This document shows, piece after piece, positions 7,734-16,946 of a stretch of 64,000 nt of DNA. The position numbers and the translations under genes were made by a program. The stretch comes from Geobacillus thermoleovorans. GTDB lineage: Bacteria; Bacillota; Bacilli; Bacillales; Anoxybacillaceae. Location of the stretch: NCBI RefSeq assembly GCF_001610955.1, contig NZ_CP014335.1, positions 1,095,001 to 1,159,000 of the forward strand, in the 5' to 3' direction. The notes beneath the pieces were generated by a model, which was not told where the DNA came from, made no database searches, and saw only the letters and a program-made list of their open reading frames with translations. Within the stretch, counting starts at the first letter, position 1; each line of letters starts with the position of its first letter.

Positions 7734-8700
7734 TGCCATGGGTGGAGACCATGCCCCGGGCGAAATCGTGCGCGGGGCGCTTATGGCCGCCGCCCATTTC
7801 CCTGACATCGAGATTACGCTGATTGGCGATGAAGAGAAAATTCGCCCGCATGTGACGGGTGAAGAGCGCATTTCGATCATCCACACCGACGAAGTGATCG
7901 AAGCAGATGATGAGCCGGTGCGGGCAGTGCGGCGCAAAAAGAACTCGTCGATGGTGCGCATGGCGGAAGAAGTGAAAGAAGGGCGCGCCGCTGCCTGCAT
8001 TTCCGCCGGCAATACCGGGGCGCTCATGGCAGCCGGACTGTTTGTCGTCGGGCGGGCAGCCAGCATCGACCGCCCGGCGCTCGCCCCGACGCTGCCGACG
8101 TTGGATGGGCGCGGCTTTGTCTTTCTGGATGTCGGCGCCAACGTCGATGCAAAGCCGGAACATTTGCAGCAATACGCTTTGATGGGACATGTGTACGCAA
8201 AGAACGTGCGCGGCGTCGAAAAACCGCGCATCGGCTTGCTGAACGTCGGAACGGAAGACCAAAAAGGAAACGAAACAACGAAACGGGCGTTTGCCTTGCT
8301 CAAGGAAACGAACCTTCATTTCATCGGCAATGTCGAAGCGCGCGATCTGCTGCAAGGAGTGGCTGATGTTGTCGTCGCCGACGGCTTTGCCGGCAATGTT
8401 GCGTTAAAAACGATTGAAGGGACGGCGCTGGCGCTCTTTTCCTTGCTCAAGCAGACGCTGACAAGCGGCGTCGCGGCGAAGCTGGCCGCCGCCGTCCTCA
8501 AGCCAAAGCTCGCCGGGCTGAAAAAAATGATGGACTACTCGGAGTATGGCGGCGCGGCGCTGTTTGGCTTAAATGCTCCGGTCATTAAAGCGCACGGGTC
8601 GTCCGATGCGAACGCCATCTTCCACGCCATCCGCCAGGCGCGAGAGATGGTGGTTCATGATGTCATCGGCACGATCAGAGCGGAGCTGGAACGGGCATAA
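7717..8700 (+). CDS. plsX: Phosphate acyltransferase PlsX
   Basis: PlsX (327 aa) converts acyl-ACP to acyl-phosphate, the donor for PlsY in the first step of phosphatidic acid synthesis. The N-terminus [20 protein letters not shown] is the family hallmark, and [14 protein letters not shown] and [17 protein letters not shown] are conserved substrate-site segments. I place the start at 7717, not the in-frame ATG at 7705, because AAGGATGGGG lies at ideal distance and family members begin with this sequence. It overlaps fapR by 17 nt; fabD follows after 21 bp. Confidence 0.95.
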
Positions 8701-8721
8701 TCGGTAAAGGAGGAATCAAAA

Positions 8722-9663
8722 ATGGGGAAAATCGCCTTTTTATTTCCTGGCCAAGGATCGCAGACGGTCGGCATGGCGAAAGACGCTGCCGAGCATGACG
8801 ACCGCGCCCGTGCCGTCATCGCGGAGGCTGACGAGCGGCTTGGATTCGCGCTTTCCAAGCTCATGTTCAACGGACCGCAAGAAGAGCTGACGTTGACATA
8901 TAACGCCCAGCCGGCGCTCTTGACCGCCAGCATCGCCTTGCTCCAGCTTGTCGACGGCGCTGGGCTGAAAGCGGACTATGTTGCCGGCCACAGCTTAGGC
9001 GAATATACGGCGCTTGTCGCCGCCGGCGCCATGTCGTTTGCCGATGCCGTCTACGCGGTGCGCCGCCGCGGTGAGCTGATGGATGAAGCGGTGCCGGCCG
9101 GTGAAGGGACGATGGCGGCGGTGCTTGGGATGGACGCTGATGCGCTTGAAGCAGTGACAAATGAAATCGCCGCCCAAGGCGATCCGGTCGAGCCGGCCAA
9201 CTTCAACTGCCCGGGGCAAATTGTCATCTCCGGCTCGAAAGCCGGAGTGGAAAAAGCGGCTCAGCTTTTGAAAGAACGCGGCGCCAAACGCGTCATTCCG
9301 CTTGAGGTGAGCGGTCCGTTCCACTCCGCTCTCATGAAGCCGGCGGCAGAAAAACTGAAAGCGGTTCTTGACAGTTTGGTGATTCGTGACGCCGTCATTC
9401 CGGTCGTCGCCAATGTGACTGCTGAGCCGGTGACGAAAAAAGAGGACATCGCCCGCCTTCTCATTGAACAACTGTATTCGCCGGTGCGTTGGGAGCAGTC
9501 GGTGCGCACGCTTCTTTCGCTTGGCGTCGACACGTTTGTCGAAATCGGTCCGGGAAAAGTGTTGTCCGGCCTTGTGAAAAAAATCGACCGCAACGCCCGC
9601 GTTTATGCGGTGAACGATCTTGCTTCCTTCGAAGCGACCGTTGCGGCGCTGAAAGGGGAATAA
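8722..9663 (+). CDS. fabD: Malonyl-CoA:ACP transacylase FabD
   Basis: FabD moves malonyl from CoA to acyl carrier protein, supplying extender units for fatty-acid synthesis in the cytoplasm. At 313 aa it is of normal length. The GQGSQ oxyanion motif (10-14), the nucleophile Ser91 in GHSLGEY and the catalytic His203 in GPFHSALM are all present. AAAGGAGG precedes the ATG. Only 4 bp separate it from fabG. Confidence 0.97.
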   Translation: MGKIAFLFPGQGSQTVGMAKDAAEHDDRARAVIAEADERLGFALSKLMFNGPQEELTLTYNAQPALLTASIALLQLVDGAGLKADYVAGHSLGEYTALVAAGAMSFADAVYAVRRRGELMDEAVPAGEGTMAAVLGMDADALEAVTNEIAAQGDPVEPANFNCPGQIVISGSKAGVEKAAQLLKERGAKRVIPLEVSGPFHSALMKPAAEKLKAVLDSLVIRDAVIPVVANVTAEPVTKKEDIARLLIEQLYSPVRWEQSVRTLLSLGVDTFVEIGPGKVLSGLVKKIDRNARVYAVNDLASFEATVAALKGE

Positions 9664-9667
9664 AGCG

Positions 9668-10411
9668 ATGCTCGAAGGAAAAATTGCTCTTGTGACCGGG
9701 GCGTCGCGCGGCATTGGCCGGGCGGTCGCTCTGGAGCTTGCCCGCCAAGGGGCGAACGTTGCCGTCAATTACGCCGGCAGCGAGGCGAAAGCGAATGAAG
9801 TTGTCGAGGCCATCCGCTCGCTCGGCCGCGAAGCGATCGCCGTGCAGGCGGACGTCGCCCGCGCTGAAGATGTTGAGCGCATGGTGAAAACGACGATTGA
9901 CCATTTTGGCCGCCTCGATATTTTGGTCAACAACGCCGGCATTACACGCGACAATTTATTGATGCGGATGAAAGAAGAAGAATGGGATGCCGTGATTAAC
10001 ACGAACTTAAAAGGAGTATTTCTTTGTACGAAGGCGGCAACGCGCCCGATGATGAAGCAGCGCTATGGGCGGATCGTCAACATTGCTTCGGTCGTCGGCG
10101 TGATCGGCAATCCGGGGCAGGCGAACTATGTCGCCGCCAAGGCCGGCGTCATCGGGCTGACGAAGACGGCGGCGCGCGAATTCGCCAGCCGCAACATCAC
10201 CGTTAACGCCGTCGCACCAGGATTCATTACGACCGATATGACCGAAGCGCTCAGCCCGGAGCTGAAGGCGGAAATGTTAAAGCAAATTCCGCTCGCCCGC
10301 TTTGGCGAGCCGGATGATGTCGCCCGCGTCGTCGCTTTCCTCGCTTCCGACGCCGCGAGCTACATGACTGGACAGACGCTTCATGTTGACGGCGGCATGG
10401 TGATGCCGTAA
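9668..10411 (+). CDS. fabG: 3-oxoacyl-ACP reductase FabG
   Basis: FabG (247 aa) is the NADPH-dependent short-chain dehydrogenase that reduces beta-ketoacyl-ACP. The cofactor motif TGASRGIG (10-17), NNAG (88-91) and catalytic Ser141, Tyr154 and Lys158 (YVAAK) are present. [11 protein letters not shown] at the C-terminus is typical of FabG. It follows fabD by 4 bp and precedes acpP. Confidence 0.97.
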   Translation: MLEGKIALVTGASRGIGRAVALELARQGANVAVNYAGSEAKANEVVEAIRSLGREAIAVQADVARAEDVERMVKTTIDHFGRLDILVNNAGITRDNLLMRMKEEEWDAVINTNLKGVFLCTKAATRPMMKQRYGRIVNIASVVGVIGNPGQANYVAAKAGVIGLTKTAAREFASRNITVNAVAPGFITTDMTEALSPELKAEMLKQIPLARFGEPDDVARVVAFLASDAASYMTGQTLHVDGGMVMP

Positions 10412-10423
10412 GAAAAACAGCGC

Positions 10424-10452
10424 TAGTATTTTTTCTGCCAATCGACTATAAT
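10424..10452 (+). promoter_or_regulatory. Possible extra promoter for acpP
   Basis: A perfect -10 TATAAT (10447-10452) lies 21 bp before the acpP start, 17 bp after a poor -35 (TAGTAT). An internal promoter would make sense of the higher need for acyl carrier protein, but the -35 is weak. Confidence 0.35.
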
Positions 10453-10472
10453 CATGAAGGGAGGTGAACGCA

Positions 10473-10706
10473 ATGGCCGATGTATTGGAACGTGTAACGA
10501 AAATCATCGTTGACCGGCTGGGGGTTGACGAATCGCAAGTGACGCTCGAAGCGTCGTTTAAGGACGACCTGGGCGCTGACTCGCTCGACATCGTCGAACT
10601 CGTCATGGAACTTGAAGATGAATTCAACATGGAAATTTCCGATGAAGAGGCGGAAAAAATCGTCACAGTCGGAGACGCTGTGAACTACATAAAAAGTCGT
10701 CTGTAA
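10473..10706 (+). CDS. acpP: Acyl carrier protein
   Basis: This 77-aa acidic helical protein carries fatty-acid intermediates on a phosphopantetheine arm attached at Ser37 in LGADSLD. It is nearly identical to Bacillus AcpA in layout. The ATG at 10473 is chosen over an in-frame GTG nine bases upstream because GGGAGGTG is then optimally placed and homologs start MAD. It ends the FapR operon and is followed by a weak hairpin. Confidence 0.97.
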   Translation: MADVLERVTKIIVDRLGVDESQVTLEASFKDDLGADSLDIVELVMELEDEFNMEISDEEAEKIVTVGDAVNYIKSRL

Positions 10707-10720
10707 TGCTGCTTTTTTGC

Positions 10721-10759
10721 AAAGTCCCGTTGCTTCGAACGGGGCTTTCTCTGCTTTTT
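10721..10759 (+). terminator. Hairpin after acpP
   Basis: AAAGTCCCGTT pairs with AACGGGGCTTT (one G-U pair) around a GCTTCG loop. The first T-run is interrupted (CTCTGCTTTTTC), so termination may be incomplete and leave some read-through into rnc. Confidence 0.6.
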
Positions 10760-10885
10760 CAGGGATGCTCGGCGGGCCTTGCGGAAAAAAGCGCACGATT
10801 CCCGCTCGCGTAGCGGACCGGAGAACGGATATAATAGAAGAAGACACGGCCATTTTGTTCTGGAACGAAGTCGGAGGGCATTTTT

Positions 10886-11626
10886 ATGTCAAAACAAAAA
10901 GATAAAGAGCGCATCCATGAAAAGAGGCGGGCGAAGTTTCAAGAGCTGCAAAACAAAATCGGCATCACCTTTCGAAACGAAAAGCTGTTGATTCAAGCGT
11001 TCACCCATTCATCGTATGTGAATGAGCATCGGCGGCGGCTTCACGAAGACAATGAACGGCTTGAGTTTTTAGGCGATGCCGTGCTGGAGCTGACCGTTTC
11101 TCAATATTTATTTCAAAAGTTCCCGCATATGAGCGAGGGGCAATTGACGAAGCTGAGGGCGGCCATCGTCTGCGAGCCGTCGCTTGTGAAATTTGCCAAC
11201 GCCCTGTCGTTCGGCGAGCTCGTCTTGCTCGGCAAAGGCGAGGAGCTGACCGGCGGGCGGACGCGTCCGGCGCTCTTGGCAGACGTCTTTGAGGCGTTCA
11301 TCGGCGCTTTGTATTTGGATCAAGGAATGGACGCGGTCATCCGCTTTTTGGAGAAAACGATGTTTCCGAAAATTGATGAAGGTGCTTTTTCTCATGTGAT
11401 GGATTTTAAAAGCCAGCTGCAGGAATTGGTGCAGCGGGACGGCAGCGGAACGCTTGAATACGCCATTTTGGAGGAAAAAGGTCCGGCCCACAACAAGGAG
11501 TTTGTCGCCCGCGTAGCGTTAAACGGCCAAGAGCTTGGCATCGGCGTCGGCCGCTCGAAAAAGGAAGCCGAACAACATGCGGCGCAAATGGCGCTCGAAA
11601 CGTTGCGGGCTGCCGATCAGCAGTGA
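10886..11626 (+). CDS. rnc: Ribonuclease III
   Basis: RNase III (246 aa) cleaves double-stranded RNA in rRNA, scRNA and mRNA processing. The catalytic signature [14 protein letters not shown] lies near residues 54-67 and the second metal-binding acidic patch is in [14 protein letters not shown]. The C-terminal 75 residues form a double-stranded RNA-binding domain ending in [22 protein letters not shown] precedes the ATG. A TATAAT-like sequence (10830-10835) lies upstream but without a recognisable -35, so whether it has its own promoter or relies on acpP read-through is open. Confidence 0.96.
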   Translation: MSKQKDKERIHEKRRAKFQELQNKIGITFRNEKLLIQAFTHSSYVNEHRRRLHEDNERLEFLGDAVLELTVSQYLFQKFPHMSEGQLTKLRAAIVCEPSLVKFANALSFGELVLLGKGEELTGGRTRPALLADVFEAFIGALYLDQGMDAVIRFLEKTMFPKIDEGAFSHVMDFKSQLQELVQRDGSGTLEYAILEEKGPAHNKEFVARVALNGQELGIGVGRSKKEAEQHAAQMALETLRAADQQ

Positions 11627-11854
11627 AGGCTGGCGCTGTTACGTCAGTCTTTTTTCTGTGAACGTGCGAAGGGATGGAGAGCAAACGCTGCTCATGGGTG
11701 TTTCGATGAACATGCGCGCCTTGAGCGGGGGAAGAAAGGCGTTTTTTTCGATAGCTCATATGGTAGGATGAAAAGATCGAACGTCTCGGTTTCCAAAAAG
11801 GGCTCCGGGGTGTTTGTGGTGGATCACAGTGGAAAGATGGTGAGGCGTCATACC

Positions 11855-14800
11855 ATGTTCCTGAAACGATTGGATGTGATCGGCTTTAAATCGTTCGCCG
11901 ACCGTGTATCGATCGAGTTTGTCCCTGGTGTGACGGCGGTCGTCGGTCCGAACGGGAGCGGCAAAAGCAACATTACCGATGCGATCCGTTGGGTGCTCGG
12001 TGAGCAATCAGCAAAATCGTTGCGCGGGGCGAAAATGGAAGACGTCATCTTCGCCGGCAGCGAATCGCGCAAGCCGCTCAATGTGGCTGAAGTGACGATC
12101 ACACTCGACAATGAAGACGGCTTTTTGCCGCTTGAGTACCAGGAAGTGAGCGTGACCCGGCGCGTCTATCGCTCGGGGGAGAGCGAGTTTTTCATCAACC
12201 GCCAGCCGTGCCGTTTGAAAGACATCGTCGATTTGTTTCTCGATTCCGGGCTCGGCAAGGAGGCGTTTTCCATCATCGGCCAAGGCCGGGTCGAAGAGAT
12301 TTTAAGCAGCAAACCGGAAGAGCGGCGCACGATTTTTGAAGAAGCGGCCGGCGTGTTGAAGTACAAGCTGCGGAAAAAAAAGGCGGAGGCGAAGCTAGCG
12401 GAGACGCAAGACAACTTGCACCGCGTCAACGATATTTTGCACGAGCTCGAACAGCAGCTTGAGCCGCTCCGCATGCAGGCGTCGCTCGCCAAAGAGTTTT
12501 TGGAAAAACGCGAAGAGCTCGAGAGATTTGAAGTGGCGCTGATGGTTCACGACATCGAGCAGCTGCGCGGGCAATGGAATGAGTTGAAGGAAGCGCTTGA
12601 TGGGCACCAGCGGGACGAAGTGGCGCTGGCGGCGGCGTTGCAGAAAATGGAAGCCCAAATCGAACAGCTCCGCGATCAAATGACCGCCATTGACGAATCG
12701 ATCGACGGTTTGCAGCAAGTGCTTCTTTTAGCCAGCGAAGAGCTTGAGAAGCTCGAAGGGCGGAAAGAAGTATTGAAAGAGAGAAAAAAGCATGCCGCGA
12801 GGCGAAAAGCGCAGCTGGACGACATAACGGCTGCACTGGCTGCGAAACGGCGCCGCTTGACGGAGCAGCTGCATGCCGAGCGGGAGGAACTCGCCCGGCT
12901 TGAGGCGGGCGCCGCAGCGCTCGAGCGGGAGCTGAAAGAAAAACAGGCTTTGTTTTCGGCGCATGAAGCCGACATTGAAGAAGAAATCGAGCGGCGAAAA
13001 GGTGATTACATCGACCTTGTTCATGAACAGGCGGCGTTGAAAAACGAACGCGCACATGTGGAGCAGGCGCTTGGCAAGCTGCATGCCAAACGGACGGCGC
13101 TCGATGAAGCGAACCGCCGCCATCTCGCCGAACGTGAACAGCTCGAGCAGAAGCGGGCGGCTTTATGGGCCGAGCAGACCCGCCTCGAACAGGCGCTGAC
13201 GGAAGCGCATAACAGACAAGCCGCTCTCGCCGCGGCGCTCGCAGCGCAAAAAACGGAGCTCGAGCAGCATGAAGCGTTGCTGCATCAGGCGCGCCAATAC
13301 CGGCAGCAAACCAAAGCGCGCCAGCAATGGTTGGAAGAGATGCAACATGATTATTCCGGTTTTGTCCAAGGAGTAAAAGAAGTATTAAAGGCGCGCGACC
13401 TTCTGCCCGGTGTTCATGGCGCCATTGTTGAGCTCATTCGCGTGCCGGACCGCTATGAGACGGCGATTGAAACGGCGCTCGGCGGGGCGATGCAGCATAT
13501 CGTCGTTGACAGCGAACAGGCGGCGCGGCAAGCGATTCACTATTTGAAAACGAACGGCTACGGGCGCGCGACGTTTTTGCCGCTTGACGTCATCCAAGCG
13601 CGCGCGCTTTCCGAACGGGAGCGGGCGGCGATTGACCGCCATCCGGCGTTTGTCGGCATCGCAAGCGAGCTCGTCGAATACGACCGCGCCTATAGGGCGG
13701 CGATCGCCCATTTGCTCGGCCATGTCATCGTGACAGCCGATTTAAAAGGCGCGAATGAGCTGGCCAAGCTTCTTCACTATCGCTATCGCCTCGTGACATT
13801 GGACGGTGATGTCGTCAGCCCTGGCGGGGCGATGACCGGCGGCGGGGCGGCGAAAAAGACCGCGTCGTTGCTAAGTCGAAACCGCGAGCTTGAGACGCTT
13901 TCGGTCAAACTGCAGGAAATGGATGAAACGATCGCTCGGCTTGAGCGGGCTGTTGCCGCAAAACGACACGAGCTGGCGGAGCAGGAAGCGCAGGCGGCCG
14001 CGCTGCAAGAAGAGGTTGCGGCGCTTCGGGAGGCCCTGCAAAGACAAAAGGACGAGCAACGCGAGCTCGAATGGCAGAAAAAACGGATCGACGAGCGGCT
14101 CGCACTGTATGATGAAGAAAAGGCGAACGACGAGCGCGAAATGGCAGAGCTCAACCGCCGCCTCGGCGCCATTGACAGGCAGCTTGAGCAGCTTGCCGAG
14201 AAACTGCAGGCGATCGATGACGACATCAGCCGGCTGCAGGCGCAAAAACAGACGGAGCAAACGACGAAAGAGGCGCTCCAGGCAGCGATCACGGAGCAAA
14301 AAATCGCCTTGGCGGAAACGAAAGAGCGCGTGAAACATGCACGCCGGAAAGTGGAAGAATGGGAAGCGGAGCTTGCCGAAACGATCCGTGGGCTCAAAGA
14401 AGCAGAGCGCGAACGAGCCGCTTTGGATGCGGAAATGGAGGCGCCGGAATGGAACGAGGAAGAGATTGAGCAGCTGCGAAAGCAAAAGCTTGAGGACAAG
14501 CAAAAGACATTGGAGCTGATTGCGAGCCGTCGCGAACAGCGGCTCGATTTCCAACGCCGTCTTGAACATTTGGAACAGGAATGGAAAGAGACGAAGCGGC
14601 AGCATAAACAGCTCGCCGATGTCGTGAAAGACGAAGAAGTAAAGTTGAACCGGCTTGATGTGGAGCTTGAGAATTTGCTTGTCCGTCTGCGCGAAGAGTA
14701 TGGGCTGTCGTTTGAAGCGGCTCGCTCCGCGTACCCGCTTGAGATCGGCGCCGATGAGGCGCGCAAGCGGGTGAAGCTGATCAAGCGCGCCATGGAGGAG

Positions 14801-15418
14801 CTCGGCACCGTCAACTTGGGGGCGATCGATGAATATGAACGAGTTTCCGAACGGCACCGCTTTTTAAGCGAGCAAAAAACCGATTTGGAAGAGGCGAAGG
14901 CGACGCTCCACCAAGTCATTGATGAAATGGACGATGAAATGAAAAAACGATTTTTCGCGACGTTTGAACAAATCCGCGCCCATTTTGGCGAGGTATTTGG
15001 CGAGCTGTTCGGCGGCGGGCGCGCCGATTTGCGGCTGACCGATCCGAACGACTTGCTTGAGACTGGGATCGACATCGTTGCTCAGCCTCCGGGGAAAAAG
15101 CTGCAACATTTAAGCTTGCTTTCCGGCGGCGAACGGGCGCTGACGGCGATCGCCCTCTTGTTTTCGATTTTAAAGGTGCGTCCGGTGCCGTTTTGCGTCC
15201 TTGATGAAGTCGAAGCGGCGCTTGATGAAGCGAACGTGCAGCGGTATGCCCAATATTTAAAACGGTTCAGCCGCGACACGCAGTTTATCGTCATCACCCA
15301 TCGAAAAGGGACGATGGAAGAAGCGGACGTGCTGTACGGCGTCACGATGCAAGAATCGGGCGTCTCAAAGCTTGTTTCCGTCCGTTTGGAAGATTCGAAG
15401 GAGCTCGTGCGGTCATAA
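11855..15418 (+). CDS. smc: Chromosome segregation/condensation ATPase SMC
   Basis: SMC (1,187 aa) dimerises and with ScpA/ScpB compacts and segregates the chromosome. Walker A GPNGSGKS lies at 31-38; two long coiled coils flank a hinge around residues 500-680 (YSGFVQGVKEVLKARDLLPG onward). The signature LSGGE is near 1090 and Walker B VLDEVEAALDEAN near 1115. The ATG at 11855 (MFLKRLDVIGFKSF) matches the family; an in-frame ATG 87 bp upstream is rejected. The 228 bp after rnc hold no gene I can support. ftsY follows within 19 bp. Confidence 0.97.
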   Translation: MFLKRLDVIGFKSFADRVSIEFVPGVTAVVGPNGSGKSNITDAIRWVLGEQSAKSLRGAKMEDVIFAGSESRKPLNVAEVTITLDNEDGFLPLEYQEVSVTRRVYRSGESEFFINRQPCRLKDIVDLFLDSGLGKEAFSIIGQGRVEEILSSKPEERRTIFEEAAGVLKYKLRKKKAEAKLAETQDNLHRVNDILHELEQQLEPLRMQASLAKEFLEKREELERFEVALMVHDIEQLRGQWNELKEALDGHQRDEVALAAALQKMEAQIEQLRDQMTAIDESIDGLQQVLLLASEELEKLEGRKEVLKERKKHAARRKAQLDDITAALAAKRRRLTEQLHAEREELARLEAGAAALERELKEKQALFSAHEADIEEEIERRKGDYIDLVHEQAALKNERAHVEQALGKLHAKRTALDEANRRHLAEREQLEQKRAALWAEQTRLEQALTEAHNRQAALAAALAAQKTELEQHEALLHQARQYRQQTKARQQWLEEMQHDYSGFVQGVKEVLKARDLLPGVHGAIVELIRVPDRYETAIETALGGAMQHIVVDSEQAARQAIHYLKTNGYGRATFLPLDVIQARALSERERAAIDRHPAFVGIASELVEYDRAYRAAIAHLLGHVIVTADLKGANELAKLLHYRYRLVTLDGDVVSPGGAMTGGGAAKKTASLLSRNRELETLSVKLQEMDETIARLERAVAAKRHELAEQEAQAAALQEEVAALREALQRQKDEQRELEWQKKRIDERLALYDEEKANDEREMAELNRRLGAIDRQLEQLAEKLQAIDDDISRLQAQKQTEQTTKEALQAAITEQKIALAETKERVKHARRKVEEWEAELAETIRGLKEAERERAALDAEMEAPEWNEEEIEQLRKQKLEDKQKTLELIASRREQRLDFQRRLEHLEQEWKETKRQHKQLADVVKDEEVKLNRLDVELENLLVRLREEYGLSFEAARSAYPLEIGADEARKRVKLIKRAMEELGTVNLGAIDEYERVSERHRFLSEQKTDLEEAKATLHQVIDEMDDEMKKRFFATFEQIRAHFGEVFGELFGGGRADLRLTDPNDLLETGIDIVAQPPGKKLQHLSLLSGGERALTAIALLFSILKVRPVPFCVLDEVEAALDEANVQRYAQYLKRFSRDTQFIVITHRKGTMEEADVLYGVTMQESGVSKLVSVRLEDSKELVRS

Positions 15419-15437
15419 TGGAAAGGAGGCGCTTTGG

Positions 15438-16424
15438 ATGGGTTTTTTTCAAAAATGGAAAGAAAAATGGACAAAGCAAGCGGATGCCGTAACCGAAAAG
15501 TTTAAAGAAGGGCTGTCAAAAACGCGAAATTCGCTCGCCGGGAAAGTGAACGACCTCATCGCCCGTTATCGGAAAGTGGATGAAGAGTTTTTTGAAGAGC
15601 TTGAGGAAATTTTGATCGCCGCGGATGTGGGCGTCACGACCGTCATGGAACTTGTCGATGAGCTGAAAATGGAAGTGAAGCGCCGCAACATTCAAGACCC
15701 GGCGCAAATGCGCGACGTCATCGCCGAAAAGCTCGTTGACATTTACCGCGCCGGCGCCGATGACAAAGAACTTTCCGCTTTGAATATACAAGAAGGCGGG
15801 CTGACGGTCATTTTGTTCGTCGGTGTCAACGGCGTCGGTAAAACGACAACGATCGGCAAGCTCGCCCATAAGCTGAAATCGGAAGGGAAATCCGTCTTGT
15901 TGGCAGCTGGCGACACGTTCCGCGCCGGGGCGATCGAGCAGCTCGAAGCGTGGGGCGAGCGCGTTGGGGTCGACGTCATTAAGCAGGCGGCCGGCTCCGA
16001 TCCAGCGGCGGTCATGTATGATGCGATTCAAGCGGCGAAAGCGCGCGGCGTTGACGTATTGTTATGCGACACGGCCGGGCGGCTGCAAAACAAAGTGAAT
16101 TTAATGAAAGAGCTCGAAAAAGTGAAACGCGTCATCAGCCGCGAAATTCCGGGCGCTCCGCATGAAGTACTGCTTGTGTTGGATGCGACGACCGGGCAAA
16201 ACGCGATGAGCCAAGCCAAGCTGTTTAAAGAAGCGACCGATGTGACCGGCATCGTGTTGACGAAGCTTGACGGCACGGCGAAAGGCGGCATCGTGCTTGC
16301 CATTCGCAACGAGATGGCCATCCCGGTGAAACTCGTCGGCCTCGGCGAGAAGATGGACGATTTGCAAGTGTTCGATCCAGAACAGTACGTCTACGGATTG
16401 TTTGCTGATTTGCTGGAATCATAA
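15438..16424 (+). CDS. ftsY: SRP receptor GTPase FtsY
   Basis: FtsY (328 aa) is the membrane-associated receptor that docks the Ffh-RNA complex with ribosomes at the Sec translocon. The N domain covers about residues 1-110; the G domain has GVNGVGKTTT (about 128-137), DTAGRLQ and TKLDGTAKGG. The acidic A domain of E. coli FtsY is absent, as usual in Bacillus. The start at 15438 follows AAAGGAGG and gives MGFFQKWKEK. The gene is coupled to smc as in B. subtilis. Confidence 0.97.
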   Translation: MGFFQKWKEKWTKQADAVTEKFKEGLSKTRNSLAGKVNDLIARYRKVDEEFFEELEEILIAADVGVTTVMELVDELKMEVKRRNIQDPAQMRDVIAEKLVDIYRAGADDKELSALNIQEGGLTVILFVGVNGVGKTTTIGKLAHKLKSEGKSVLLAAGDTFRAGAIEQLEAWGERVGVDVIKQAAGSDPAAVMYDAIQAAKARGVDVLLCDTAGRLQNKVNLMKELEKVKRVISREIPGAPHEVLLVLDATTGQNAMSQAKLFKEATDVTGIVLTKLDGTAKGGIVLAIRNEMAIPVKLVGLGEKMDDLQVFDPEQYVYGLFADLLES

Positions 16425-16432
16425 ACAAGCCA

Positions 16433-16475
16433 ACAGAGGGTGCTCCCAAAACAATGGAGCGCCCTTTGTTGTTAC
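16433..16475 (+). terminator. Hairpin after ftsY
   Basis: A 14-bp stem with two G-U pairs (ACAGAGGGTGCTCC with GGAGCGCCCTTTGT) surrounds a 9-nt loop. The downstream T-tract is poor (TGTTAC), so it may be a weak terminator. Confidence 0.5.
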
Positions 16476-16519
16476 GTCCACGGGGGTGTAACCGATAAGC
16501 CCTTTGTCCGTTCCATCCC

Positions 16520-16548
16520 TTGACACCTTGCCGAAAAGACGGTACACT
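16520..16548 (+). promoter_or_regulatory. Sigma-A promoter of ylxM-ffh
   Basis: A consensus -35 TTGACA (16520-16525) and -10 TACACT (16543-16548) are separated by exactly 17 bp, about 50 bp before ylxM. This is one of the best promoters in the window. Confidence 0.85.
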
Positions 16549-16596
16549 ACATTTTTGTAAAGGTATTTTACTTAACAATGAGGGAGGGAGAGTCCG

Positions 16597-16929
16597 GTGC
16601 TGGAAAAAACGATGCGCATGAACTATTTATACGATTTTTACCAAGCGCTGTTGACGCCGAAACAGCGCAACTATATGGCGCTTTACTACTTGGACGACTA
16701 CTCCCTCGGGGAAATTGCCGAACAATATGAGGTGAGCCGCCAGGCGGTGTACGATAACATCCGGCGTACAGAAGCGATGCTGGAGCAGTATGAAGAGAAG
16801 CTCGGGCTGCTGCGAAAATATGAACGGCGGCGGCAGATCATCGAGCGGCTGAAAGACTACATCAGCCGGCGCTACGGCGCTGACGCCGAATTGGCGGCGC
16901 TAGTCCGCGAGCTTGACGAACTTGATTAA
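16597..16929 (+). CDS. ylxM: YlxM, helix-turn-helix partner of SRP
   Basis: This 110-aa protein belongs to the YlxM/p13 family, encoded beside ffh in Gram-positive bacteria and known in streptococci to affect SRP function. A sigma-70 region 4-like helix-turn-helix is visible (residues 33-57: [22 protein letters not shown]), followed by a helical tail. The GTG start is supported by a GGAGGGAGAG-type SD and by alignment of [15 protein letters not shown] with B. subtilis. It precedes ffh by 17 bp. Confidence 0.9.
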   Translation: MLEKTMRMNYLYDFYQALLTPKQRNYMALYYLDDYSLGEIAEQYEVSRQAVYDNIRRTEAMLEQYEEKLGLLRKYERRRQIIERLKDYISRRYGADAELAALVRELDELD

Positions 16930-16946
16930 AAAAGGGGGTGGCCGCC

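Noticed and set aside
10779..10991. 70-codon frame before and inside rnc
   Set aside because: Overlaps the rnc start in another frame, with no SD and no family likeness.
11768..11854. Longer N-terminus for SMC
   Set aside because: The extra 29 residues are absent from the family, while MFLKRLDVIGFKSF is the invariant start with a fitting SD.
13783..15075. 430-codon serine-rich open frame opposite smc
   Set aside because: The Ser/Arg bias mirrors the coiled-coil codons of smc on the other strand; no start signal or family motif.
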